Positions 26,408 to 33,513 of a DNA stretch of 33,513 nucleotides are shown in pieces; the first letter of the stretch is position 1; the number at the start of each line of letters is the position of its first letter. The stretch covers positions 1 to 33,513 of the forward strand of contig JAAEMD010000004.1 of the NCBI GenBank assembly GCA_024225875.1, in the 5' to 3' direction. The notes below the pieces were generated by a model, which saw only the letters and a program-made list of their open reading frames with translations, had not been told where the DNA came from and did not search any database. Source of the DNA: a bacterium (lineage in GTDB: Bacteria; Margulisbacteria; Marinamargulisbacteria; JAAEMD01). The translations under genes and the position numbers were made by a program.

Positions 26408-27526
26408 TTATCTGGCGTATTTAATGACTGTATCTATAATATAATCTATCTGTACATCTGTTAAATCAGGGTAAACAGGTAAAGATAGATACTGTTCAAA
26501 GCAGGCATTGGCTACAGAATATTTGCTATCGATAAACTTATACTTTTCTTTATAATATGGATGTTTATGAACAGGTATAAAATGTACTGAAGTAGATATC
26601 CCTTTTTCCTTCAGTTTCTTTATAAGCTCATTTCTATTTTGAACCCTGATAACATATAAGTGCCAGGCTGACTCCCTGTCTGCCGGTACAAAAGGAGTCT
26701 TTATAACTGTATCCTTAAAAGCGGCTGTATACTTTCCCGCAATCTCCGCTCTTTTATCTCTCATCCACTCCAGTTTTTCTAACTGGATAAGACCTAAAGC
26801 AGAACAAATATCAGTTAAATTATATTTATAACCATTATCTACTACTTCATAATACCAGTCACCTGATTCTGAGTAACGGTCCCATGCATCCCTGCTTATA
26901 CCATGTAACCGGTTAATCTTAATCTTCCTGGCATACTGTTCATTATCAGTAGTAGCCATACCTCCCTCTCCTGTAGCAAGTGTTTTGGTAGCATAAAAAG
27001 AAAAACAGGTAATATCACCTAAAGTTCCTATGTTCTTCCCTTTATATGTTGCAGGTACCGCATGAGCAGCATCTTCTATAACAAATAAATCATTCTTTTT
27101 TGCAATAGCCAGTATTTCGTCCATATCGCAGGCTGTTCCAGCAAAATGGACCGGTATTATAGCTTTTGTTCTATCAGTAATTAACTCATTAATTTTCTTG
27201 ACATCAATATTCAGCATCTTATCATCAATATCACATAAAACAGGAACCGCATCAAAATAAGTTACAACCTCAGCTGTAGCAATAAATGTATTAGTTGGCA
27301 GAATAACCTCATCTCCAGGCTTAATACCAACCGCTTTTAGTGCTAAATGTAAAGCTGCTGTTGCAGAATTAAGCGAAACTGCATGTCTGGCACCAGTAAA
27401 ATTTCTAAATCTCTTTTCAAACTCTACAGTTTTAGGCCCCATAGTAAGCCACCCTGACTTTAAGGTATCTACTACTGACTCTATTTCATTATCTCCTATA
27501 CAAGCTTTATGGAATGGTATTTTCAC
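26408..27526 (-). CDS. DegT/DnrJ/EryC1 aminotransferase for a nucleotide sugar
   Basis: PLP enzyme that aminates a keto sugar nucleotide. 372 residues: KSGWLTMGPKTVEFEKRF, LNSATAALHLAL, DEVILPTNTFIATAEVV, the PLP-ring Asp in VIEDAAHAVPATYKG and the Schiff-base Lys in SFYATKTLATGEGGM. The C-terminal HLYVIRVQNRNELI is typical. It resembles WecE/ArnB/PseC-type enzymes that act on C4 of a 4-keto-6-deoxy sugar, which RfbB of this operon would supply as dTDP-4-keto-6-deoxyglucose. Start is GTG with a GAGAGG site. Confidence 0.9.
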   Translation of the reverse strand: MKIPFHKACIGDNEIESVVDTLKSGWLTMGPKTVEFEKRFRNFTGARHAVSLNSATAALHLALKAVGIKPGDEVILPTNTFIATAEVVTYFDAVPVLCDIDDKMLNIDVKKINELITDRTKAIIPVHFAGTACDMDEILAIAKKNDLFVIEDAAHAVPATYKGKNIGTLGDITCFSFYATKTLATGEGGMATTDNEQYARKIKINRLHGISRDAWDRYSESGDWYYEVVDNGYKYNLTDICSALGLIQLEKLEWMRDKRAEIAGKYTAAFKDTVIKTPFVPADRESAWHLYVIRVQNRNELIKKLKEKGISTSVHFIPVHKHPYYKEKYKFIDSKYSVANACFEQYLSLPVYPDLTDVQIDYIIDTVIKYAR

Positions 27527-27543
27527 AGCAAAACCTCTCTATA

Positions 27544-28077
27544 TTAGTTATCAAGCACCACAAAATAATCAGTTTCCAGTGTATTAATATCACACAGCCC
27601 GATATCCAGAATAATACCGATTGCAACATAAGAAGCCATCGTTTTTAATAATGAAATTGCTGCTTTAGCTGTACCGCCAGTCGCAAAAACATCATCAATA
27701 AGTAAAACACGTGACTCTTTTAGTGAGCTGTTTACCTGCATTTCCAGGCAGTCAGTACCATACTCCAGACTATATTTAATTGATTTAACTTCACCTGGAA
27801 GCTTCCCCTTTTTACGTAGCGGGATAAAACCGCATTTAAGCTTTTGTGCTAAAGCTGATCCCAGGATAAAACCTCTGGCTTCAATACCTATAATATAATC
27901 TATACTCCTGAAACGACTGGACAAAGATGCCATATACTCAATAAGTATAGAAAAAGATTTATGGTTCTGATAAACAGGGTTTAAATCTTTAAACAGGATA
28001 CCTTTTTCAGGAAAATCCTGGTAAAACGTAACATTATTAGATAATATCTGCTTTACATCCTCTCTAGCCTGCTTCAT
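27544..28077 (-). CDS. apt: Adenine phosphoribosyltransferase
   Basis: Salvages adenine to AMP using PRPP. 177 residues: FPEKGILFKDLNPVYQN, GIEARGFILGSALAQKL, RKKGKLPGEV and the PRPP loop VLLIDDVFATGGTAKA. These are diagnostic of Apt. An AGGAGG site precedes the ATG. It is oddly placed inside a glycan operon, between rfbB (62 bp upstream) and the aminotransferase gene (17 bp downstream). It may use adenine released by MtnP, encoded about 4 kb away on the other strand. That functional link is inference; the gene identity is firm. Confidence 0.95.
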   Translation of the reverse strand: MKQAREDVKQILSNNVTFYQDFPEKGILFKDLNPVYQNHKSFSILIEYMASLSSRFRSIDYIIGIEARGFILGSALAQKLKCGFIPLRKKGKLPGEVKSIKYSLEYGTDCLEMQVNSSLKESRVLLIDDVFATGGTAKAAISLLKTMASYVAIGIILDIGLCDINTLETDYFVVLDN

Positions 28078-28139
28078 AACAAACCTCCTGCTTGATAATT
28101 TTTCTTCTTAAAAAAAATTCATGACTGCACTTCTTATTT

Positions 28140-29126
28140 TTAATAAACTTTTTTCCAGTATTCTTTCAAAAAATCCAGTTTCTGTTCTACCCATTTAATG
28201 TTTTCAACATACCATGATACTGTTTTACTTATACCTTCTTCAAATTTAACCTGAGCTGACCAGCCGACCTCCTTATTAATCTTTCCGGTATTCAATGAGT
28301 ATCTGAAATCATGGCCCAGTCTATCTTTGACAAATTCTATTAAACTTTCTGGTCTATCAAGTATATTTAGTATAGCTTTAACAACATCAATATTTCTCTT
28401 CTCCTGCCCGCTGCCTGTATTATATATTTCACCTTTATTACCTTTTTCGATCAAAGCATATACAGCTTGAGCACAATCGGAAACATACAGCCACTCTCTA
28501 ACATTCAAGCCCTGGCCATAAACAGGTATTTTCTCATTATTCAGTGCTTTTAAAATAACAACTGGAATCAGTTTTTCAGGATACTGCCAGGCACCATAAT
28601 TATTTGACGGCCTGACTGTAATAACAGGTAACCCATAAGTATGATAATAAGCTCTTCCCATCATATCTGCCGATGCTTTACTAACCGAATAAGGAGAGTT
28701 CGGATCAAGTGGTGTATTTTCATAAAACTGGCCTTCTTCTCCAAGTTCGCCATACACCTCATCTGTAGAAATATTAATAAATTTCTCCAGCCCGGTCTTT
28801 CTGGCTGCATCAAGCACAACCTGAGTACCCCTTACATTTGTATCAATAAATGGTGAGGCATCCAGAATACTTCTATCCACATGACTTTCTGCCGCCCAGT
28901 GAACAACTGTATCCGGTTTTTCTTCCTCAAAAATCTTCTCCATGGAGTTTTTATCAGCAATATCTGCCTTAAAAAATCTTATTCTGTTTTTAACATCCTT
29001 TATTCTTTCCAGATCACCTGCATAAGCAAGATTATCAATAACACAAAGGTCTAAACCTTTATCTACTCCCTGCCTGATAAACTCACTACCTATAAAGCCA
29101 GCTCCACCGGTAACTAATATTTTCAA
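28140..29126 (-). CDS. rfbB: dTDP-glucose 4,6-dehydratase
   Basis: Converts dTDP-glucose to dTDP-4-keto-6-deoxyglucose. 328 residues of the extended SDR family: NAD motif TGGAGFIGSEFIRQ, WAAESHVDRSI, catalytic STDEVYGEL (Thr-Asp-Glu triad), YSVSKASADM (Tyr and Lys) and RPSNNYG. The start is TTG, chosen because GGAG lies the right distance before it and because the protein then begins KILVTGGAG. It follows rfbA by 15 bp. rfbC and rfbD of the rhamnose path are not in the window; with two aminotransferases nearby an amino sugar is a likelier product than rhamnose. Confidence 0.95.
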   Translation of the reverse strand: MKILVTGGAGFIGSEFIRQGVDKGLDLCVIDNLAYAGDLERIKDVKNRIRFFKADIADKNSMEKIFEEEKPDTVVHWAAESHVDRSILDASPFIDTNVRGTQVVLDAARKTGLEKFINISTDEVYGELGEEGQFYENTPLDPNSPYSVSKASADMMGRAYYHTYGLPVITVRPSNNYGAWQYPEKLIPVVILKALNNEKIPVYGQGLNVREWLYVSDCAQAVYALIEKGNKGEIYNTGSGQEKRNIDVVKAILNILDRPESLIEFVKDRLGHDFRYSLNTGKINKEVGWSAQVKFEEGISKTVSWYVENIKWVEQKLDFLKEYWKKVY

Positions 29127-29141
29127 TTGCTCACTCCTTTT

Positions 29142-30008
29142 TTACTCTTTAATTATATCCATTAAATACTGACCATAACCTGTTTTTATCAGAGGACGGG
29201 CTAATTCAGTTAATTGTTTTTTATCGATATAACCCTCTCTGTAGGCTATTTCTTCGATACAGGCTATTTTTAAGCCCTGCCTTTCCTCTACAATTTTCAC
29301 AAAATTAGCTGCGTCTAAAAGAGCATTATGGGTACCAGTGTCTAACCAGGCATATCCCCGGCCCATAAGTTTTACATTCAACTCTCCCCTTTTTAAATAT
29401 ACATTATTAACAGATGTAATTTCCAATTCTCCTCTGGCTGATGGCTTTATTGATCTGGCAATTTTCGAAGCATCCTTATCATAATAATAGAGACCTGTAA
29501 CAGCATAGTTAGACCTGGGTATCCCGGGCTTTTCTTCAATAGAAACAGCCTTACCATCACTATCAAACTCAACAACTCCATAGCTTTCTGGATCAGCTAC
29601 ATAATAGCCAAAAACTGCAGCGCCTGACTTTTGTCTGGCTGTTTCTTTTAATAATTCCGTCAAATTCTGGCCAAAATATATATTATCTCCCAAAACAAGC
29701 CAGACACTATCACCATCAATAAACTCTTCACCAATAATTAAAGCGTCCGCTATACCTTTAGGAGAATCCTGAACTGCATATGAGAAGCTAAGTCCTAAAT
29801 GTTTTCCGTCTCCAAAAAGATCCTGATATCGTCCCAGATCTTTTGGTGTTGATATAATTAATATCTCGTTTACTCCTGCTAACATTAAAGTTGATAGCGG
29901 GTAATAAATCATCGGCTTATCATAGACTGGCAATAACTGCTTTAGTGTCGGTATCGTTATCGGATACAAACGGGTACCACTGCCGCCAGCAAGAATTATC
30001 CCTTTCAT
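29142..30008 (-). CDS. rfbA: Glucose-1-phosphate thymidylyltransferase
   Basis: Makes dTDP-glucose from glucose 1-phosphate and dTTP. 288 residues: [15 protein letters not shown] (nucleotide loop with catalytic Arg), [67 protein letters not shown] and the C-terminal CIEEIAY. All are RmlA signatures. A strong AAAGGAG site precedes the ATG. It directly precedes rfbB. Confidence 0.97.
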   Translation of the reverse strand: MKGIILAGGSGTRLYPITIPTLKQLLPVYDKPMIYYPLSTLMLAGVNEILIISTPKDLGRYQDLFGDGKHLGLSFSYAVQDSPKGIADALIIGEEFIDGDSVWLVLGDNIYFGQNLTELLKETARQKSGAAVFGYYVADPESYGVVEFDSDGKAVSIEEKPGIPRSNYAVTGLYYYDKDASKIARSIKPSARGELEITSVNNVYLKRGELNVKLMGRGYAWLDTGTHNALLDAANFVKIVEERQGLKIACIEEIAYREGYIDKKQLTELARPLIKTGYGQYLMDIIKE

Positions 30009-30052
30009 TATTTAAACAACTCCTTTTTCATCTTAAATATAATCCGTTTACT

Positions 30053-31201
30053 TTACTCTATTAAACCCATATTAGATTCTAAGAATTTTAATACATTTTC
30101 CGGATTTTTAATATCTGTTGGAATATTTACAACTTTGTCAGCCAGTTCAACAGCAATGGGATACCTGTCTGTTTCAAAATACCATTTATCAAAACCTGAT
30201 TCTACAGGATGAAGAGGTGAAATAAACCAGTCACCAAGCCTTATTTTAGATTTTTCTGCCAGAGCAAAAAACTTCTTTCTATCATTAACCAGAATCGGAT
30301 ATTTCAAAAAAGAATGGTTTTTAAAATGTTCTTTTTTAATATGTACTTTCCCGTTACGCATCAAAAATTCATTATAATGCCTGGCATTATTCTTTCTTAA
30401 TTCCATCACATATGGCAGTTCTTTCAAATTCTTCAAGCCTTCTCTGGCCTGAGCAGTGCTAAAACCTCTAAAAAAGTTATCCGGAATATCTGTTGAGGTT
30501 ATTTCTATACCTTGAGAAGAACCAATAATAAGATTATGCCTGCTTAAGAATCTATAAAGTCTTAACAGAAGCCAGTAAGAACTATCACATAAAAAATACC
30601 TTCTGACAAAATATAAAACCCTTAAAACCAGCTCTGCTTTAAAACCGGGCTCTGATTTCTGATTATACAAGCTGCTCATTTTATCAAAAATTGTCTGATT
30701 ATTAATTAACGCAAACCCACCTAATCCAGTTGAAAAAGGTTTGTTCCACTGTGTTGAAAAAAAAGCAGCATCACAATAACTTCCATTGGGCTTACCCTTA
30801 TATGTTCCGCCAAAACCATGACAACAATCTTCAATTGTCAATAATTTACAGGCTTTTGCTATTGCGGCTATCTCTTCCAGGTTTGATGATAATCCATAGG
30901 TATTCTGACAAATTACAGCTTTTGTTTTCTCAGTTATTGCTTCTGCTAATTTTGAAACATCCATATTATATGTCTGTCTGTCTACATCTACATAAACAGG
31001 TTTAGCTCCCAGATAAATAATTTGATTAGGGACTACCACACAGGTATAAGCAGGCAGGATAACCTCATCACCAGAAGAAATGCCAGCGCTCTTTAATATC
31101 GAGTAGAGAGCGACCCTGCCCTTCCAGTAAAAAAACAGCTGCCTGCTGGCAGGCAAATATCTGGTTAACTGCTCATTAAAATTATCTAAATATTTTTTCA
31201 C
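30053..31201 (-). CDS. Divergent DegT-family PLP aminotransferase
   Basis: 382 residues of the DegT/AHBA-synthase-like fold. DEVILPAYTCVVVPNQIIYLG, TIEDCCHGFGGTYKGK (PLP-binding Asp) and FFSTQWNKPFSTGLGGF, whose Lys would form the Schiff base. TQWNKPFSTGLGG departs from the usual SFxxxKxLxxGEGG, and the N-terminus (RQLFFYWKGRVALYSIL) lacks the usual GxWLxxGP-type segment. It may aminate a different sugar from the other aminotransferase, or act in another pathway. Start is GTG without a strong ribosome site, 22 bp after wecB. Confidence 0.82.
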   Translation of the reverse strand: MKKYLDNFNEQLTRYLPASRQLFFYWKGRVALYSILKSAGISSGDEVILPAYTCVVVPNQIIYLGAKPVYVDVDRQTYNMDVSKLAEAITEKTKAVICQNTYGLSSNLEEIAAIAKACKLLTIEDCCHGFGGTYKGKPNGSYCDAAFFSTQWNKPFSTGLGGFALINNQTIFDKMSSLYNQKSEPGFKAELVLRVLYFVRRYFLCDSSYWLLLRLYRFLSRHNLIIGSSQGIEITSTDIPDNFFRGFSTAQAREGLKNLKELPYVMELRKNNARHYNEFLMRNGKVHIKKEHFKNHSFLKYPILVNDRKKFFALAEKSKIRLGDWFISPLHPVESGFDKWYFETDRYPIAVELADKVVNIPTDIKNPENVLKFLESNMGLIE

Positions 31202-31223
31202 TGAACTTTATATTAACTTAAAA

Positions 31224-32339
31224 CTAAATGAATAAAAATTGCTTTAAATGCTCTACAATTCTATGCGCGGCTTTACCATCCCAGTATTTGAGCTCCTGTT
31301 TTCTTTTATTATTACCGTTTATTATATTTTTATATGCCCTGTAAATATTTTCTGGATCAGTACCTGCTAAATAGTTTGTGCCATTAGTAACAGTTACTGG
31401 TCGCTCTGTATTATCACGAATTGTTATACATGGCACATCTAAATAACTGGTTTCTTCCTGTAAGCCGCCGCTATCTGTTAAAACCATACCTGCATTCATA
31501 GTCAGGCTTAACATTTCATTATAACCAAGCGGGTCAAGCAGATTTATAACCCCCTCTTCTATACTATTAGAAAATGATTTATATCTGAAACCAAACTCAG
31601 AAACTTTCTTCCTTGTTCTTGGGTGGATAGGAAATATAACTTTTGTATCCTGAGAAATTTTATCAATAACACCCCATATTCCAGAAAACACTTTCTCAAT
31701 ATCAACATTTGAAGGTCTATGAAGAGTCAAAAGCACATAATTTCCTTTTACCAGTCCAATATCTTTATAAAACCGGGCTACTTTTACTTCTTTAAGTTGA
31801 TTTTCCAGTGTATCAATCATTACATTACCAACAAACACTATCTTTTCTTTTACGGCACCTTCTTTTAACAGCTGTCTGTCAGCATCCTGTGATGGAGTAT
31901 ATAAAATATCAGCAACAGCATCTGTAACCAGCCGGTTGATTTCCTCCGGCATCCTGCGATCAAAACTTCTTAGACCCGCCTCAATATGTGCCACCGGAAC
32001 ATGTAGTTTTGCAGCAACTATACTACAGCCCATTGTTGAATTAACATCACCGGCCACAACTACCAGGTCCGGTCTTTCCTTAAGTACAACTTCTTCAAAC
32101 CTTTTCATTACTTCAGCTGTCTGCCAGGCATGTGATCCTGAGCCAACTCCCAGATTTATATCGGCCAGGGGTATGTTAAGCTGTTCGAAGAATGTATGAC
32201 TCATGTTCTTATCATAATGCTGTCCTGTATGGACAATAATCGACTCAAATAAATCAGGATACCTTTTCAATTCTCTTACAACCGGACCAATCTTCATAAA
32301 GTTAGGCCTGGCAGCTGCCACCAGAATTATTTTTTTCAT
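31224..32339 (-). CDS. wecB: UDP-N-acetylglucosamine 2-epimerase (non-hydrolysing)
   Basis: Converts UDP-GlcNAc to UDP-ManNAc. 371 residues: AARPNFMKIGPVVREL, HTGQHYDKNMS, VVAGDVNSTMGCSIVAAKL, VAHIEAGLRSFDRRMPEEINRLVTD, LTLHRPSNVD, LTDSGGLQEETSYLDVPCITIRDNTERP and TNYLAG. All active-site motifs of WecB/MnaA are present; WbpI-type enzymes acting on UDP-GlcNAc3NAcA are close relatives and cannot be excluded. It is the first gene of the seven-gene minus-strand operon, with a GAGGAG site. A possible promoter (TTGTCT, 17 bp, TATTGT) lies just upstream on the minus strand but is weak. Confidence 0.94.
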   Translation of the reverse strand: MKKIILVAAARPNFMKIGPVVRELKRYPDLFESIIVHTGQHYDKNMSHTFFEQLNIPLADINLGVGSGSHAWQTAEVMKRFEEVVLKERPDLVVVAGDVNSTMGCSIVAAKLHVPVAHIEAGLRSFDRRMPEEINRLVTDAVADILYTPSQDADRQLLKEGAVKEKIVFVGNVMIDTLENQLKEVKVARFYKDIGLVKGNYVLLTLHRPSNVDIEKVFSGIWGVIDKISQDTKVIFPIHPRTRKKVSEFGFRYKSFSNSIEEGVINLLDPLGYNEMLSLTMNAGMVLTDSGGLQEETSYLDVPCITIRDNTERPVTVTNGTNYLAGTDPENIYRAYKNIINGNNKRKQELKYWDGKAAHRIVEHLKQFLFI

Positions 32340-32511
32340 TCTTCTCCTCTTTAATACTTAATTACAATAACAAAAGTATAGCTGTCAGACAAAAAACTTT
32401 ACCTTTTTTATTATCATAAAATATCATAATCACTGCCATCAGTTAAGAATACTTCAATATAAAGCCTTAAGATAAAAAACAATTTTAAACTGGCCCACAA
32501 TAGTGTTGATG

Positions 32512-32564
32512 GGCAATGAGGCTGAAACTTCTAAGTTCTAAGTTCTAAGTTCGAAGTTATTGCC
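32512..32564. repeat. TAAGTTC heptamer tandem repeat within an inverted-repeat frame
   Basis: Three exact TAAGTTC units (32532-32552) are followed by a degenerate GAAGTTA and preceded by AACTTC. AACTTC/GAAGTT and, further out, GGCAAT/ATTGCC flank the array as inverted repeats. It is possibly a small slippage-prone locus; no ORF runs through it. Confidence 0.6.
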
Positions 32565-32649
32565 AGATTACCAGCCATTTTTGCTTTTAAGCCAATATAT
32601 ACTGATAAATCGTAACTTTATGTACGTATTGTATGTTTATTTTAGAGCT

Positions 32650-32754
32650 GATAGCTGTTTCAAAGCAAAATATCCGACACTTAAAGTTCTCAAATAGCTT
32701 CGTTTATGTACGCCAGTACACTGTACTCAGACATTTTACTTTGGGACAGCTATA
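32650..32754 (-). repeat. Interspersed palindromic repeat, copy 5 (reverse orientation)
   Basis: 105 bp in the opposite orientation to the other copies: it begins TAGCTGTTTCAAAGCAAAAT and reads TACGCCAGTAC at its centre. Its far end is CTTTGGGACAGCTATA, so both ends carry the CAAAG-type arm rather than the ACAAATTG arm seen in other copies. The inner arm is shortened as in copy 4 (CTCAGACATTT). Confidence 0.85.
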
Positions 32755-32809
32755 TGAGTCTGTCCCCTGGTTGTTTAGATCTGATCATCTGAATTTTCTT
32801 CGTTCATAA

Positions 32810-33397
32810 CTATTCATATGAGAAGTTAAGTTTACTTTGAATGCCATTAGAACCCGCAAGGACATTTAAGTTTTCTATATAGTCTTTCAAATCATGTCCC
32901 CAGAATAAATCATCATCATTTTCATAATTCATTGTCGAATCAGATTTCAATTCAAATTTAAGTCCTAAGCCATTAACTTCTTGCACTAACCAGTTTTTGG
33001 CGTCAATACTTAAACGGCTGTTAGCAATAACAAACTTGTTAATAAAACAACAAACAGCCAGAGTAAAGGGACTTTTATGCAGAACCTGGATTCCTTTCTT
33101 TTGTAAGAATTTTTCTAATAACTTTAAATACTTTAAAGGCGCCTTAGGATCTCTATAGTCCAGATATCTCTTATAAGTTAATGTTTTATTGGGGTTATCA
33201 AAAGTGTCCAGCATGAACATTAATGATATGACTAGAGTAGTTGGTGTTTTCATGCCATCATGAAGTTTATCCAGGTTATTAAGCAGTTCACTGGATAACC
33301 TGGACTCCTCTTTTACATCACTTTGTTTTTTTATAGACTTTAGAACTGTTTTTTCAATTACTACGTCATCTTTATTATAGTTGATATCTTTTTTCAT
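32810..33397 (-). CDS. Hypothetical protein, no recognised family
   Basis: 195 residues, soluble, with no signal peptide or membrane segment. The N-terminal 45 residues are charged and Lys/Glu-rich; the middle is helical (LKYLKLLEKFLQKKGIQVL, PFTLAVCCFINKFVIANSRL); the C-terminus is acidic (NYENDDDLFWGHDLKDY). I see no catalytic motif or known domain. It lies beside repeat copy 5 in the gene-poor right end and has no visible ribosome site before the ATG. Codon use is AT-rich like its surroundings. It may be accessory DNA or a lineage-specific gene. That it is coding is likely from length alone. Confidence 0.55.
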   Translation of the reverse strand: MKKDINYNKDDVVIEKTVLKSIKKQSDVKEESRLSSELLNNLDKLHDGMKTPTTLVISLMFMLDTFDNPNKTLTYKRYLDYRDPKAPLKYLKLLEKFLQKKGIQVLHKSPFTLAVCCFINKFVIANSRLSIDAKNWLVQEVNGLGLKFELKSDSTMNYENDDDLFWGHDLKDYIENLNVLAGSNGIQSKLNFSYE

Positions 33398-33455
33398 TTT
33401 ACTTGATTTTGCGCTGATAATTTTATTACTCCGTACCTAAAGTAGTAGATAATAA

Positions 33456-33513
33456 CTAGGCAGCGTAAGCAACTTCTTTTTTCTTAAAAAAGTTAGTAAT
33501 TTTGTTTGGAGAT
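33456..33513 (-). CDS. Possible C-terminal end of a gene entering from the right edge
   Basis: On the minus strand one frame stays open from the window edge to a TAG and reads SPNKITNFFKKKEVAYAA. Eighteen residues are too few to assign. It is offered only because the frame is open to the edge and the tail is Lys-rich and plausible as a protein end. The next gene in this direction is the orphan ORF 59 bp away. Confidence 0.25.
   Translation of the reverse strand, partial: SPNKITNFFKKKEVAYAA

Larger units (their letters stand above)
32340..32809. other. Gene-free stretch upstream of the glycan operon
   Basis: 470 bp with no supportable gene on either strand. It should contain the promoter of the wecB operon. 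A TATAGCTGTC at 32377 resembles the end of the interspersed repeat but is not followed by the rest of it. It also holds the heptamer tandem repeat and copy 5 of the interspersed repeat. From 32760 to 32809 only AT-rich spacer remains before the orphan ORF. Confidence 0.6.

Noticed and set aside
32377-32386. TATAGCTGTC as a solo end of the interspersed repeat
   Set aside because: Only ten bases match and neither the CAAAG arm nor the TGTCCG arm follows.

Overview
The window is about 33.5 kb of AT-rich DNA, densely packed with chromosomal genes and bounded by accessory DNA on both sides. It looks like an uncultured anaerobic diderm bacterium. LptB, LptF-type permease and GmhA point to an LPS-bearing outer membrane. 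A K+-dependent membrane pyrophosphatase and a two-subunit [4Fe-4S] fumarase suit an anaerobe. The order cinA-recA-rny-ymdB is the one familiar from Firmicutes. I cannot place it to phylum; a diderm Firmicutes relative or a candidate phylum is a guess.

Layout. 1-1560 is a mobile-element zone on the 3' side of tRNA-Arg(CCU): an IS256-type transposase entering from the left edge, an orphan one-helix membrane protein, and a C-terminal fragment of a tyrosine recombinase. 1561-3131 holds the tRNA and an exonuclease I-like gene. 3223-8139 is the minus-strand heat-shock operon hrcA-grpE-dnaK-dnaJ, with a perfect CIRCE operator and a recognisable promoter. 8415-25760 is a plus-strand run: a Gfo/Idh/MocA oxidoreductase, metK, a degenerate cinA-like gene, recA, rny, ymdB, a tiny histidine-kinase DHp-only protein, lptB, lptF, hppA, fumarase alpha and beta, gmhA, a nucleotide-sugar dehydrogenase, then mtnP, a class II aldolase and mtnA. 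25783-32339 is a minus-strand seven-gene glycan operon (wecB, a DegT aminotransferase, rfbA, rfbB, apt, a second DegT aminotransferase, an initiating sugar transferase). The right end, 32340-33513, is gene-poor and holds one orphan ORF and the tail of another.

Two themes stand out. First, a family of roughly 70-120 bp palindromic repeats with TATAGCTG-type terminal inverted repeats occurs six times at gene and operon boundaries. One copy supplies the last codons and stop codon of the aldolase gene. The copies look like a MITE or REP-like family and carry no coding capacity. Second, metK, mtnP, the class II aldolase, mtnA and apt together outline an oxygen-independent methylthioadenosine salvage route: adenine would be recovered by Apt, and the methylthioribose carbon cleaved by the aldolase as in the DHAP shunt.

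The surface-sugar genes could make amino sugars and aminuronic acids for O-antigen or exopolysaccharide. No glycosyltransferase other than the initiating one, no polymerase and no flippase is in the window, so the locus is incomplete here. All gene names rest on motif recognition by eye; no database search was run.
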